DNA of 64,000 bases from Pelodera strongyloides (GCA_036852015.1 JAANDG010000020.1:434001-498000), one strand, 5' to 3'. Positions 1-12,665 are shown, numbered from the stretch's first letter. The notes: generated from the sequence alone by a model not told the origin. Made by a program: numbers and translations.

Positions 1-50
1 TGAGAATTAGACGACGTGTTCCAGATGACAAATTGTTCGACGTCTTCGGT
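1..50 (-). repeat. SINE family S1, fragment cut by window edge
   Basis: The first 50 bases match, with a few differences, the body of the SINE at 50953-51224 (near 51052-51104) and the partial copy at 29261-29414. A shared landmark is CAGATGACAAATTG followed by CGACGTCTTCGG. The match stops after TTCGG. The left part lies outside the window. The strand given is that of the tRNA-like head in the complete copy. Confidence 0.75.
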
Positions 51-644
51 AATTAAACTATATTATACGTTTCTGTGATCTTCTATATTCCTGGACAATT
101 CTTTTAGTGCAGTAAATCGTAATTCAATACCAATATGTAAATATTAATTGGACCGTAACCAAACATAGGAATATGCTTTTATTCTTGTTATGCTCGGCTG
201 TATCCATGGCCATGATGGGCAAACCCTAGTAATTAACTTTGTGTTAGCAAAAGTTTATTGTGTTTGTAGTTTATTTGAACAAATTTTATGTTTATAAATA
301 TCACTTAATCTTTCCTAATCTCTCCTAATCGTAATCCGAAATGTCCGGGTTACTGTTACTCGACGCATGTTTGTTGTCCATGTCCCAATTGACCTCACCG
401 TATTTTGTTACAGTACAGAACGAGTTGTGCAATAGACTTGACTAGGGCATCTGTCCCTAATTTTATTGAACTACCGTAGCTGATTTTTTCAGTGTCTTTG
501 TGCAGTTTACTGTAACTCGATCTGTAATTCTGTCAAAGCTGTAACTCGGATCGTGCAGTGTGGATATCCAGGAATTTTCAACTAGTCTACTTGGTACCCT
601 AATGCGAATGTAGCTGGTGGGTACTCTACTAGGTACATTACCTC

Positions 645-667
645 CTCTCTATCGCTCACTCTCTCCT

Positions 668-699
<32 letters not shown>

Positions 700-735
700 T
701 CTCTCTATCTCACTTTCCCCACTCTCCTCTCTCCT
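645..735. repeat. CT-rich microsatellite
   Basis: An almost uninterrupted pyrimidine tract dominated by CT dinucleotides, with a few interruptions. It is one of about a dozen CT/GA tracts in the window and has no sign of coding use. Confidence 0.9.
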
Positions 736-941
736 AATTTACTATTAGCTTCTCCCCATGTTCTCCGTTCTCTCCACGTGAAGCGTCTCCTATTACAGTA
801 ATCAATTAGCATCTAGTGTCCAGTATGCTAATTATGCCTAATGATCTATGTCAGGAGAATTGCCAGTCTCGCCCATCTCACTTAATTATGAATATTGACA
901 GTCACAGACACTTTTCTGCCGTTTCTCTGAACATAGGATGA

Positions 942-1140
942 GAGACCCATTTGGCGACGGTTCTCGGTTTTTCGTGGGCTAAACCATTTCGTGACCACTT
1001 GGTGACCTCGTTGTGACCACCTTTTCTCTAAAACCGTTGTCATCACATATTCTGTAAGCGGTAGCCAATAACCGGTGGTTGGTCACCAAATAGTTTTTCG
1101 ATGGGCTCCGTTTGGTGACCGGCTACGGGTTTTGCGTTGT
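942..1140. repeat. TGGTGACC-rich dispersed repeat, copy 1
   Basis: Contains several TGGTGACC or GGTCACC units, with the landmark TTTTTCGTGGGC followed by a CCATTT..GTGACCACTTGGTGAC block. The same order of landmarks recurs at 4687-4845 and, more degenerate, at 12775-12885. It is therefore a dispersed repeat and not a unique regulatory cluster. Confidence 0.65.
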
Positions 1141-2110
1141 TTCGCGTAAATTCCGATGTAGTGATTCAACATCGGAATTCAATTTTTTCGTGACATTCAC
1201 TATATTGCAACACAAATGTCTTATTTCCCCTCAAATTCCAGCTTTTCTTTTAGCCTAACACACTCTTTACTTTACATATGTGTGTACTTACTTTTTACTG
1301 CACTTTTTACAGACATACATTCATAACTTTAGTTGAAAAAGATACTAAACACCTAACGACCTAACTGGCCACTTCTACTGTAAGTTTGATTGTACTTATT
1401 GATATTCTACCTGTTCGTAGATCCCTAGTTTTTTTTCTGCGAACTCAAATAACTTCACGGTTGTTCTCACCCTTGACTCTCCTCTGACAAAAGTTGAATA
1501 ATATCGGTGAACGGATATTATCTCCGTTCCACTGGTTTAGATTATCGATCTGTCACTGATAGCATGTCATCCATTATGTCACCATATGTGACAAGAGATA
1601 CATTGGCTGGCCCACACACTCCGATACGGTAGCCATGGTCGCGCAGGTTATAGATAACACACAAAGATGTCTATCTGGTAATTTATTACAGGTCACTGTG
1701 GTTTTCACAGAAAGGTGTGAAAATAGAAATTTTGCTAGGTGTACGGTATGGTGTGGGGCATACGCAATTGTCTAAAAGACAAAGAGTTACAGTAGTCATA
1801 TTTTCTTTCTGTGGCTTTTCATGTGGGAAAAACATCCTTTATGATTTGTGCTTCCAGGAAACAAAAGCAAATTCAAAAAGTCAAAAGCAAAAATATTTTT
1901 TTTCTTCAAAATAACACCTTCCCACCTTTGATATAAACAAAGAGAGAAAAGGTCGAGTAATCCTTGAATGTGAATGGAAAATCGACATAAAGAAGTGCAA
2001 AGACTTCGCTTTTTCTACTGCCAACCAAAAGCTTTGATCCTTACTTTTTAAACTTTTATTTTACGAATTGCTTCAAAAGTACGGTATCTTGGATAATTTC
2101 CAGCTCGTTC

Positions 2111-2175
2111 GCTCTCTTCTGCCTCTCTCTCTCCCTAACTCTCTCTCTCTATCTCTCTCCTTCTCTTTTTCTCTC
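2111..2175. repeat. CT-rich microsatellite
   Basis: Imperfect CT dinucleotide tract with short interruptions, in gene-free sequence. Confidence 0.85.
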
Positions 2176-2555
2176 AATACTTCGTTTTGAACCTCCAGTG
2201 ACATGTTATTATCCTTACGGGTTGTATTTATTTAATATCCAATATTTGGATGTGGCTTCTCGGTCTCCGGAAACTACTTCATTGGTTTTCTAATTAATCA
2301 CTCAATTTTCTTATAAAAAAAATGAAGGCAAAGCCGACTTTCTTACATATGGTCCTCCGCACGCACTATTTTCTTTCGTATTTTTTGTGACTCCGTTTCT
2401 GTTCCTGATTTGCCGAAAAACACATTGTACGTATCGTTTCCACCTCATCTTTAATACAATAACTTTTGTATGAATATTTTAATTTCTATCTTTACATTGT
2501 TTTTTCAGTATAGCCAAATATATAAGCCAATTCATAGCTTAAAGGGATAGGTTCA

Positions 2556-3010
2556 TCTCAAATCACCCCTCTTTTTATTGTTTTTATTGATAATAGCACA
2601 AATATCATTCACAACGAAAATTAAATCAATCACAGAACAATACGACTCGCAGAAGAAGCTTCCTTTATTGGAAGCTAGTTGATCGGAAGCCAAAATCTAA
2701 ACTCAAAAACTAATACCGTACACAGATCGAGCGTGCTAATGGCAATTAGCCAAGTTACAAACTACACTCGGCAGGTCATTATTTCCCGTGTAGTATCATT
2801 TAATTCGCTCTTGGCTATTTGCCATTAGCCCGCTAATTGCCAGTGTACGGTATTAGTTTTTGAGTTTAGATTTTGGCTTCCGATCAACTAGCTTCCAATA
2901 AAGGAAGCTTCTTCTTCGAGGCGTATTGTTCTGTGATTGATTTAATTTTCATTGTGAATGATACTTGCGTTATTATCAATAAAAACAATAAAAAGAGAGG
3001 TGATTTGAGA
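2556..3010. mobile_element. 455-bp foldback element with 168-bp terminal inverted repeats
   Basis: The left arm (2556-2723) is the reverse complement of the right arm (2843-3010) with only a handful of mismatches. The outer ends read TCTCAAATCA and TGATTTGAGA. The pairing continues inward with two further mismatches to about 2753 and 2811, leaving a loop of under 60 bases. There is no coding capacity. This is the structure of a non-autonomous foldback/MITE element. I see no clear target duplication. Confidence 0.9.
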
Positions 3011-6000
3011 CAAAATAGAATGTATGGACATCATGGGTAGCTAGGAACTATAATGTAAACTAATAGAATCAGGCTCATACACTACAAACGCTCACAACAA
3101 AATTCTAATCTCAAACAAACCGAGAATTTCTATAATATTTCCAAAAGTACTAATGGTTTGAAATACAAAATCCCTATATACTATTTCCATTTCTCATACC
3201 CTTCTGCATTACGACCATGGCCTTTCTCCCAGGGTCTGTGGGTCCCTGTTTGGTACCCTGACGTATACCCTGGGGTCTTGTACCCCAATCATAGAATACT
3301 AAAAGCCTTTGATCTTCTTCACTCCTCCCTTGTCTGACATAATTCGGGAATCGTTGGTGAATTGGTCCCCAGGGACACACCGTTAACACCCCATCAGGGT
3401 GCCCAGCCACCCGGGCCTGGGAAATGGATGTTATGGTTTTGTGGGAAGATAAAGCATAGACGAAGTACCGTAGTCTTACGATTGAGAACTTTGACGATAT
3501 ATAGTTTTATTGTTTTATTGTAAATTATTGTATGTTCGCCAGCTCCATATTTTTATTTTGATTAGGACCACTATTATCACAACTTGACTACGGTGACTTG
3601 GACAGGATACTAATTGTAAGGGTAAATAATCATTGTATGGGGGTTTCAATGTTTGCCTGATTTTTCCTGATTTTCCTTCCGATTTCCGCCGTTACCGCCG
3701 TTAGTAGAACTACACGATTTAATTTATCAACCGTTAGCTAGGACCAACAAACAAATTGTTATCCCCTCTTTATATTTATATTCACAATTTAATAGAACCC
3801 CGAGACACCAACTGACTATGAGCACCGAAAGAATAACTCTCCAAACAATTAACTTTTTGCCGAGTTTTCCCTTTTTTATTACTACGTTCGGCCGTTTTTC
3901 GTTAATTAAATACCATGAAAGGGGCGATTAATTCAGCTATTTAGTGAACTGAACCCATGGCAAAAACGACGATAAGTTAAAACTTAAAAAAGGCTTTAGC
4001 TCGATTTCCAGCTTTTGCTAGAGGGAATTTTTAATTGTAAATAATATAGATTAAACTGAACCCGATATCTATAAGAAATAAACCTTTACATTGCCCGTGT
4101 TTTTTGAAAACGTGCTATAATTATGATAAAAAGTTTGAGACTAACTAAATTTCAAAACTCTCTTTTTACATGCAATATACCCACAAATACCCCCTCTAAT
4201 TTTAATTTTCTTGAATTTGCATACTTTAGGTCTCGAACCGCTTCGTCGGCTTGCTAATTATGAATTCCCATAAAATGCGCGGGTGCTAAATCATGCATGT
4301 AAACTGTCCGGCGGGCCCTAACGTTGGCCAGCGACGGCGCTTCCGGACTGGGAGTGTTCCCGGTCCCTTGCCCACACGCGCCGGTATGCTGGCCAATCGG
4401 AGCGGAATTTAAAGCGGAAACGGAGTAGTTCCGGAATAAATCTACATATGACTTTAAATTTATGATTAATCATTTATTAGATGGATAATTTTCCATGCAG
4501 TCAAACAAAAGTGTGAGATGGAATTCCGACGATTCACAAATATCTAATTTACGTTTCAGTGGCCTTGTATTAGTTTTGACATTTTAAATTCGGTGGTTCC
4601 GGCATTTCGGCTAATAAACAATTCTAATTATTTCATAGAGTAATTATCCTGATGCACTATAGACTACATTGGAAACGGAAGAACCACTTGGACTTGGTGA
4701 CGGTTCCCTGGTTTTTTTTCGTGGGCCCCCCCATTTGGTGACCACTTGGTGACTTTGCAGTGCCCAAGTTTTTCTGGAAAATTTTAAAACATTGGCAAAA
4801 CCATTTGGTGACCGGTCAATGACGGGTTTTCTATGGTTTCGCCTACGGCTCCCTAACAAGTTGCCTGCCATGGTTGTTTAAAATTTTAAAGATGTATTCC
4901 ATGTTAGGTACGGTAGATCATCCGTATTATATCCAGAACCCTTTCCTAAGTCTGTCCACCAAAGATATGCGTGCTTATACGCGATTTTCCACATGATTTC
5001 CTTTTCCTTCAAATTATATGTTTAGCCATTCTATAACTATAATATTTGCCTTTTTCTACAGTATGTCTGGGGGTTAAAATTGGCGGGAGGACACCTTTTT
5101 TGAACCGTTAAATTATACACGCCTTACTGAGTGTGAATGAATGTTTTAGAGAAAGAAAAGGCCACCGAATTTGATGCCCTTTTGGTTGAAGGATGGGGTT
5201 TCCACATAGAACAAACACACATTATATATAATTATTCACATAAATGCTATTTTGTTGCTACAAAAAACAAGCATAAGAAATGAAGGGTATATCTAACTAT
5301 GCTAATTATATATTCCTTGTCTGTGTTCCACATCCAAGTAACAAGTTCACCTACAGTACTGCCACTTATTAGTCGAAACTAGCGTACCTAACTGAATTCT
5401 AGAGCGTAACGTACATCATACAAACTTACAAACAAACAAACAAACAAACACCTAACTTTATATAATAGGGATATTCAATTTCCTGCATCTCAACTTCTAT
5501 GTCTATGTTCTAATTTGTTCCTTGCCCGCCTATAAGCCATTACTCGGCACATTAGAGTTTCGCCCGTGTAAGATGCATAGGAATGTTTGCGATGTCTCCG
5601 CATTAACACCTTCACGCGCGTTCCATTTTCCAGGTGAATATCCACAGCCAAAACTGGATTTTTAGAAAAAAAAAGTCCAATTTTACACCCGATCGGATAT
5701 ACAGACATACTTAGTTATTGTTAGAGTAAGCACCAAAAGGATATAAGCGTCTAGCAAAATATTGTCTAATGGAAAAAATTTGTGGTCAACAACCGGTTTT
5801 TGGAGCGATTTGGTCCACTGTGTTCTGTTTTTATCTACTAAGTGCGAATACAGTCTTCCAGCATGAGCTTCACAAACCGGGTGTTATACCGCTTTAAAAC
5901 AAATAATAGACGATCGAATGCTATGTGGTAAGCTGTGTTTACGTAGTGGTTAGGCCACAAAAAGTATGCGTCATACGTTCATACTAATTCCGTACTAATT

Positions 6001-7664
6001 GCCTACCAGACCGGACCTTCAAGTGTCCGGTTGCAGTGTATTAATTGTTGTTCTCATACATTTTTGTTGACATTGTTGTCGACTTTTGACAATTATACTC
6101 ACTACTATACTCTCTCTGCACTTTTCGTGCTAATGCCTTAGAATAGGCTAACGTATCTTTACATCGCTTTAGGCTTTGTACCATCTTAGATCTTTACCTT
6201 ATGGCCTTTTTGAGTATACGTATACCTTTATGAATATCTGGTTCCTATGGTATCATTACCGTTACCGCACAAACATCTTACAAGCGAACTTCAAATCTGG
6301 TTTGTAATTGTACTTACAAACTAAAGACCCGGACATAGTTGGTTGTTCCTTGTTAGGATACCTTGTTTTACTACCTATACCTTTGTGTACTCAATCTTTA
6401 ACTTTAATATGATTCCAATCCACTTGCGTGTTTTTTGATACCTTTGTACTTTGTACTTTGTACTAATTGAGTTGTTATATTCTTTCCAATTTTCCATGGA
6501 ATAATTACAAAAACATGGAAGCTAGGCGACGACTTCTAACTAAAATAGACGGTGTCAAATTTCGTGCGCGAAACTTTCTTTTCTTCGGCTACCTATGACC
6601 GATTCCCACGAAACATATTCATATTTTGGGAGCAAACCTTGAAAAAAGTATATTATTATTTTTTTGAAGTGTCGTATAGTATTCAGGTACTTATTATGTC
6701 ATAGTTTATATATTTTTATAGTTTTTTTCCGATCACCTTGAATTCATGTTTATTACTTTCACACTTATACACTTCCAAACTTTAAGCGCTGATTTATAAA
6801 GAGACTTTACATAAGTATTATAAAGAGAGTTTACTTTAATATAGCGCTACTAGATAAGCGCATATAAATTTACAACGTACATTTTTCATTCAATGAAGGG
6901 AGTGTAACATTCCTTGAGCCTAGCTCTGATACTTAAAAGCGAATGTCAAGCCTGATTCACAGATATTCTATAACACGCTGTCACAGCTACCGTAGTTTAC
7001 ACAATTTCTCTCGCGCTCTCCTCTTTTTCTTTGCTGACTTAAACAAATTTCTCTCGCGCCCTCCTCTTTTTCTTTGCTGTCTAACAGCAAACGGTCCTGC
7101 GGCAGAGAATAGTTCTGATTTTGTCCACACGACTCGAATCCCATACTGAAGGAGTTTTTTGGAGGGGTTTGAAATTGTTTTTCTTCTTACATGAAAGTTT
7201 TTGTTTATTTTTATTTTCACTTTCCTTACCTTCAAAACGCAAGCTTTTTTTTGAGCCCAACATGCAAAACCGGCTTGACATTCCCTTTAAAAAAATGCCT
7301 TTATACTGCACACAATCACGGTCAGGAAATGTGTATTGCTCTGCCCTATGCATAGATGTATTTTTTTTCAATAAATGTATGTCACTACTTTTTGCGTATC
7401 CATGATTCGCCCACAAACCTGTTGCTTAATTGAAAAAGTGGCACATTTGTGTGTGCAAGTAAGCGCTCTTTTTTTGTAGATTTACCAAAAACGTGAATAT
7501 TTAATGCACATTATTCAATTACGGATTGTTCTGATTTCCATAATAGCATTGACAATTTCATTGTATCGGCACATTTAGTGTTTGTTTTTAAATAATCGGC
7601 CACATCGGACTTCGGAATTTTGATTTTCGTGTGAGATCAGATGTGGTGTCATTTTTTATTGTGA
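3011..7664. other. Intergenic stretch, no gene seen
   Basis: No gene is supported. A GC-richer block at about 3200-3420 is bounded by CCCAGGG-like and GGGCCTGGG sequences and may be an old inverted-repeat element. The stretch also holds copy 2 of the TGGTGACC repeat (4687-4845), a short CAAA microsatellite (about 5425-5450), and a lone right end of a TTAA element (ATACCGCTTTAA ending near 5897). Overlapping frames on both strands at 6943-7416 look like chance. Confidence 0.55.
4687..4845. repeat. TGGTGACC-rich dispersed repeat, copy 2
   Basis: Repeats the landmarks of 942-1140 in the same orientation: GGTGACGGTT, then TTTTTTTCGTGGGC, then CCATTTGGTGACCACTTGG, then a final TTTGGTGACCGG. Internal spacing differs from copy 1. 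Confidence 0.7.
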
Positions 7665-7846
7665 TTAAAGCGAAATACCGGCCGGTTTTGAAACGCATCG
7701 AGTACACCCGCATTCTTATGCAGCTTATGCAAATGAACATAAATTAGAGTAAAAACTAGACCCCAATTAGACCCCATCTTGCATAAATGCATAGGAACGC
7801 AAGTACTTGAGATGCGTTTCAAAAACCGGCCGGTATTTCGCTTTAA
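7665..7846. mobile_element. TTAA-bounded MITE, family F1, copy a
   Basis: Bounded by TTAA on both sides. Terminal inverted repeats begin AAAGCGAAATACCGGCCGG and continue to a TTTGAAACGCATC-like block. The interior is AT-rich with ATGCAAAT-type octamers and no coding sequence. Five more copies lie at 10186, 13695, 31448 (split), 47040 and 53559. The TTAA on each side suggests a TTAA target duplication, as in piggyBac-type elements, but the termini do not match any piggyBac family I know. Confidence 0.9.
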
Positions 7847-8360
7847 TATTCACAAAATTTTTCGCTCTTGATTTCAAAAGTTCAACTTTGAACCTCCCTC
7901 TTTTAATCAGTATCAAACCCAAACCCGCTGGTCTAAGTCTCAGGATTCCCCCCTTAGCAGACCCGCATAGGTAGGCGCCCCACTGTGCCTTGGACAAAGG
8001 CACAGTATTTGTGGATTTGCCGCGACAACATATGGTTTGAATCTCCGTAAGGTTTAAAGGGAAAGAGACCTATTTCTCAAAGTTTACGACCTATTCAGTG
8101 AGAAAAGTAACGCTTTTTCAAGAGTGCACCCGTTCTGGACAGTTGTACTTTTAATGAAATCTTAGTTGTTAACTTTAATTTTAATGCCTTTGAATTCTTC
8201 AATCTTTATATTCTACCGTGTATTATTTAAACCGTATTGTATGATAAACGTCTGTTTTTGTTCAAGTTCCGCAAGATTTACAACTTGAATCCCTGTGATG
8301 CACATTAAAGTATAATTTATAACTATTTAAAGTAATCTAGTAGGGAAATTGTTCGTATGG

Positions 8361-8539
8361 TTAAAGCGGTATGACACATGGTATTTGAACCATCCTGGGC
8401 AATTGATTTCCGTGTATTATGGCAAAAGTCTATGCCCGTCTGGGCATTCTAGGCACAGAATGGAACACTCTTTGCATGGAAGATATGGGAATGCAGTTGT
8501 GCTGCATTTGCTTCAATACCACGTGTCATACCGCTTTAA
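8361..8539. mobile_element. TTAA-bounded MITE, family F4, copy a
   Basis: Ends TTAAAGCGGTATGACAC on the left and GTGTCATACCGCTTTAA on the right. It is about 179 bp and non-coding. Related shorter or decayed copies occur at 15443-15599 and 17238-17310, plus a lone right end near 16798. Confidence 0.85.
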
Positions 8540-8934
8540 ATATTGGAATATTATTTAAGATCCCAGCCACCCACCTTAATTCAGAGTGAAAAAGTGTCAT
8601 TCTTGAAATAGAGCTCTTCTTTGCGTGCATATCGATTACATTCTCACATTTCACATTTCCTGTATTCCAGTTTGTTTGTTTGTTTATTTGTTTGTTTTCT
8701 TGTTACACAACGAAGCATTGCAACTGACGGTTCTAGTTAGCATCTTTACTTTTGATTCTACTCTTCAGCCTCTTGTACCTGTATACGCATCGTCGACTAA
8801 CTAACATTACTAACTGTCATGATAATCATAGAACGTCCTTAGGACCTTTGCGGAACAAGCCAAATCTTCACACTTTCTACGTTCTGTGGCGCGCAGAGCG
8901 CCGCAGACTTTCCCGCATAGTGCGCCGCAGACAT

Positions 8935-9021
8935 ACCCGCGCAGAGCGCCGCTCACTTTCCCGCCTTGTGCGCCTCTGCAAAAGCGCACAAGGCGGGATG
9001 GTACGCGGCGCTCTTCGCGGG
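8935..9021. repeat. GC-rich imperfect hairpin
   Basis: The core is a perfect 15-bp stem, TCCCGCCTTGTGCGC (8959-8973) with its complement at 8984-8998, around a 10-base loop. Outside it, ACCCGCGCAGAGCGCCGC on the left pairs imperfectly with GCGGCGCTCTTCGCGGGT on the right. Upstream, near-repeats of GCGCCGCAGAC and TTTCCCGC extend back to about 8890. The block is much more GC-rich than its surroundings. Confidence 0.8.
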
Positions 9022-10185
9022 TGAAGACCAGAGTTTAAATAACTTTTGCCCTGAGCTCTTGAGGCCTAAACAGATTTATAAATAACCTTTTTTGTACGCA
9101 CAAACACCGTTTCTAATCCCAACTACGCAATACTCTAAGTTTTGCGGGAAATTGGTCTATTCTTTCCCAGATATGCAAATTTCTCCATACAAATGAGGCA
9201 CAAGACTGATTGCCTTGCACACTTTTGGGGTGCGCGCGAGACGTGATATACATCTATTTTGAGCATAATTGGGGCACTTAGGGCTTAGGACCCAAGGACC
9301 CCAATATGGACCGGATATAGGGGTTATTGGTAGGTTACCGGCCGGTACGCTGGAATTTCCTGAGCATTAACCAAGGTGCTGTTACGAAATGAAATTTCAT
9401 TTACACTTCAGTACAATAGGTGTATCTATGCAGTGGTCCACCGCTACGCTGTCATTGTTCTGTGTTCTATACATGGTCAGTGCGACGTGTGTAAGTGTAA
9501 GTGGAACATTTGATAGATATGTGCATAGTTTACTGTAGCTGCGTTTGTATTATTTGCATCATGTTCACATGCCTTACTTTCTCCACTGACTAGAGGTAAG
9601 ACCGCTGGCTATTTATAACGATGCTGTGCTTCTGGTGACTAAGATTACCACACTTATAGCAGCTTATAGCTTATGGCCATGGGTTCATTCACTTTAACTT
9701 TAACCTTAACATCAGCTCCCAGCAATCAGAGAAAGAGATACAGATCTTTAGAGGTCCAACGGGGCCAATTTTGGATAAATCCATCTATTGAAAGACCCGG
9801 TTTAATAAAGCTGTAAGAGAGAGCTTCCGAGCGTTGTGGGATTTGGTTTACGGCCGTTTACAGCCATACCATTGCTTGATTTGGAGGCAGTGGAACGCTT
9901 TAGCAGAGTTTGTAGAAGGAGAGAGAGAGGAAGAGAGAGAGAGGGGGGAGGGACGCTAGGGATACGAGAGACAGGTCAGAGGGAGCATGAGCGAGACAAA
10001 CAACTAGAGAGATTGAAGCAAAGAGGAATAGGAATAGAGGGAAAGAGAGAGAGAAACTAGAAAGATAATGTGTTCTCATTCGGCATGCAAAGTCAACCAT
10101 ATTTCCAACATTCAAAACATTTATTTAGATATAAACTTTACAACTTTACATCACTACTCGTTTCATTACTCCAGTATCTATCGAA

Positions 10186-10368
10186 TTAAAGCGAAATACC
10201 GGCCGGTTTCTGAAACGCATCTCAAGTGCTTGCTTTCATATGCATTTATGCAACGTGGGGTCTAATTGAGGTCTAGTTTTTATTCTAATTTGTCCTCATT
10301 TGCATATGCAGCATAAGAAAGCAGGTGTACGCAATGCGTTTCAAAAACCGGCTGGTATTTCGCTTTAA
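10186..10368. mobile_element. TTAA-bounded MITE, family F1, copy b
   Basis: Same termini as the element at 7665: TTAA, then AAAGCGAAATACCGGCCGG and TTTCTGAAACGCATC. The mirrored end at 10321-10368 finishes with TTAA. The internal CTAGTTTTTATTCTAAT and GCATAAG blocks are also shared with copy a. Confidence 0.9.
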
Positions 10369-10908
10369 AGCATCGGCGGCTGGCGCGAAATTCAAATTAT
10401 CCCTTCGGGCAGATGTTACCGTTTTCGCATAAAAACTGGGTTAACTCTTCACATAAATTAGTTGTGTCATTTTGGGAGTCGTTTATATTATAAATTCAGA
10501 CATGCTAAACACTTGAAATATCATCTTCGAAAATGTCACAATGTATTATTGTGCAGGTGGTCCGAGAGAATTATTGACAATTACTTATACAGTATCCAAG
10601 TCATTACGCCTGTAATATAAAACACTAAATTGTCTAGATATATTAATGTCTCCTTTAGACTTTAGGCATGATTTGCTCTTACTTTTCGTCTGTGTGTTGT
10701 CTGAAGGATATCCTAACTTGCTAGTTTATATAGCTATATATATATAGAAGTCTTTATAAAGGGTTGTTATGCTGCAACATACTCAGATTGTGCTCCTGAA
10801 ATATGCAAACACCAGCCGGATGAAGATCCCTAACGGGCTCTTCTCCGACTGGATGAATCGGCCTTCGGCCGATTGTTTCCCTATCCTAGCATTGTTTCCG
10901 ATTATAAG

Positions 10909-10986
10909 GCAGCATAGCTCAACAGGTAGAGCGCTCGACTGTGAAGCAAGAGTTAACTGTGGCGGGTTCGAATCCCGCCGGAGGCA
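10909..10986 (+). pseudogene. tRNA-like sequence (His-GTG-like), probably a remnant or SINE head
   Basis: A D-arm with box A (TAGCTCAACAGGTAGAGC), an anticodon loop CTGTGAA giving anticodon GTG (His), and a well-formed T-arm with box B (GGGTTCGAATCCC) are present in order. The acceptor stem fails: the 3' strand CGGAGGC would need GCCTCCG, but the 5' end reads GGCAGCA. The anticodon stem has about two mismatches. I read it as a decayed tRNA or tRNA-derived repeat head. The repeat at 11039 starts 53 bases downstream. Confidence 0.55.
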
Positions 10987-11038
10987 ATGGTTTTTGTATG
11001 TTCCATTTCTGCGAGCAAATCTTTATGAATGAGCTTTG

Positions 11039-11097
11039 TTGCGTTCACACACGGCTTCAAACAAAAAAGTAAACTCTTCTCCTTTATATAATAAGAT
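11039..11097 (+). repeat. 59-bp dispersed repeat, copy 1
   Basis: Differs at only two positions from 25571-25629. Landmarks are TTGCGTTCACA, ACGGCTTCAAACAAAAAAG and CTTCTCCTTTATATAATAAG. It may be the tail of a retroelement whose head is the tRNA-like sequence just upstream, but no tRNA-like head was seen at the second copy. Confidence 0.75.
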
Positions 11098-12665
11098 GAT
11101 CGATGTATTCTGTATCCCCAATATCCGTACACCCTTTTAATGTCTAATTGCTTATTTATAGTTTCTCGTGTTACACTAATGGCTCTCCAAGTGTGTAGTA
11201 ATATGCAATTTGCATAATTTCTAATTTATTATGTGTGAGCATTAGATGCTAAAGCGTCTTGCGGGTACATGTTTCGTATAGGGCCTAAGTGCTTGGCCCC
11301 GTTTCACATGTTAGGTCCAACGTATCAATAATAGAATATTAATAGACAATAAATGTGATCGTGATATGCATTATAGTACGAAACAAGGTACAAAGGACGT
11401 ACGACTTACTACTAGTGAAAAATCTGGACTCGAAATCGAACTCCCGTCGTACTGGCGCCAAACAAGTGTTAACCACTCAACCACCCAGCCCAGCTAATCT
11501 GAGATTTTATGGGGCCTTTGTCCTTACGAATTCTTCAGAGTGATTATGAGGCTAAAACGACCATTACTCTTACTTTTTAGTACTTTTTTTCTCGCCTCGT
11601 TAGGTTTTATGATGCTCCATAATGAAGTGCAACTACGGTACTCAGTAAGAGTAGTCGTGATTTAGTAGTTGGTAACTAACTTTTTCCGCTTACTTAGCTA
11701 AGAACCTTATAAATCTAGAAGTTCGTTTTTTACACTAGCATTCACCACTAACCTTTTGAAATTTATATTTAAATGCCTCACCACTAACCTGATCAAACCA
11801 TACTATTTTCTAACAATCTATGCTATGTATGAGGGGTATAGATAGATAGACATGTATTAACCACCTGTTACCATATGGTAATTCCAACGCGTGTATCCAT
11901 CCATTACTGTATATTATATGCAAATTTCACACAATTACCCAATCCAGAGAAAGTGCATATGGTGCAGAGGTCAATTGCACTTATTGTGCTTTTTTTGCCT
12001 CTGTTTAAACTAGTCATATGTATAATGTATGGTTAGCTAACTTTGAGTTTTTACCATATCTCATAAGTAGACCTATACTTCTGAGTTGAACCTAAATTTT
12101 GAAAGACTATGTTATGTAATGTAATACTATGCAATGTGAAGCTGGATATGTTAATTTTAGGCGAACCATTTTTCATGGCCCCGCCCCCTAATTACCCTAG
12201 TTATGTACCCTTCGAAAGGCACCATTTTGGGCGTAAACTCTGAATTTCCCCTGTCGTTTGTCAGTGATGGATTACACGCAATTACTATGCACATCGTTAA
12301 CCAATACATTTCATGAGAGGATGTACGGGACAAATAACATTACGATTTGCATATATACCAAGGTTTTAATCACATTTATTTTATTAACAATTTTCCCAAT
12401 AATTTTTAATATCTATTTAATAGCAGGTTGCACAGGGCAACGTCGTAAAACTAACATGACAGTTTTTTTTTAATTTATTAAATTTTGTGGGAAAGGATGT
12501 TATAATTATTCCATTTGCTAAATGCATAACACATTTGGCAGACTTATCCTAGATTTATATTGAGCCCATAGTCCATAGTTCACGTATCTCTGTCTGCTCA
12601 CCCCTCAAGTTTCTTTAGCGTAGCTTCTTGTGTTTTCACTGGGTCAATTTTTTTTTCTCTGACAC

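Larger units (their letters stand above)
51..2555. other. Intergenic stretch, no gene seen
   Basis: No exon with convincing splice sites or recognisable protein is visible. The stretch holds a CT-rich microsatellite (645-735), the first copy of a TGGTGACC-rich dispersed repeat (942-1140), and a second CT tract (2111-2175). Short open frames, for example at 1717-1914, have no coding character. Positions 2539-2555 begin TTAAAGGGATAGG, which resembles the end of the TTAA-bounded element at 13302. Confidence 0.6.
7847..10185. other. Intergenic stretch, no gene seen
   Basis: Holds a MITE of another family (8361-8539), a GC-rich hairpin (8935-9021), a GTTT-rich microsatellite near 8670-8700, and a GA-rich tract (about 9915-9950, with scattered GA to 10055). 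The frame at 8752-9024 arises from the GC-rich hairpin and is not judged coding. Confidence 0.55.

Noticed and set aside
6943..7416. Overlapping open frames on both strands of about 70-110 codons
   Set aside because: Low-complexity, lysine/arginine- or leucine/phenylalanine-rich products from A/T- and CT-rich DNA, with no splice context or motif.
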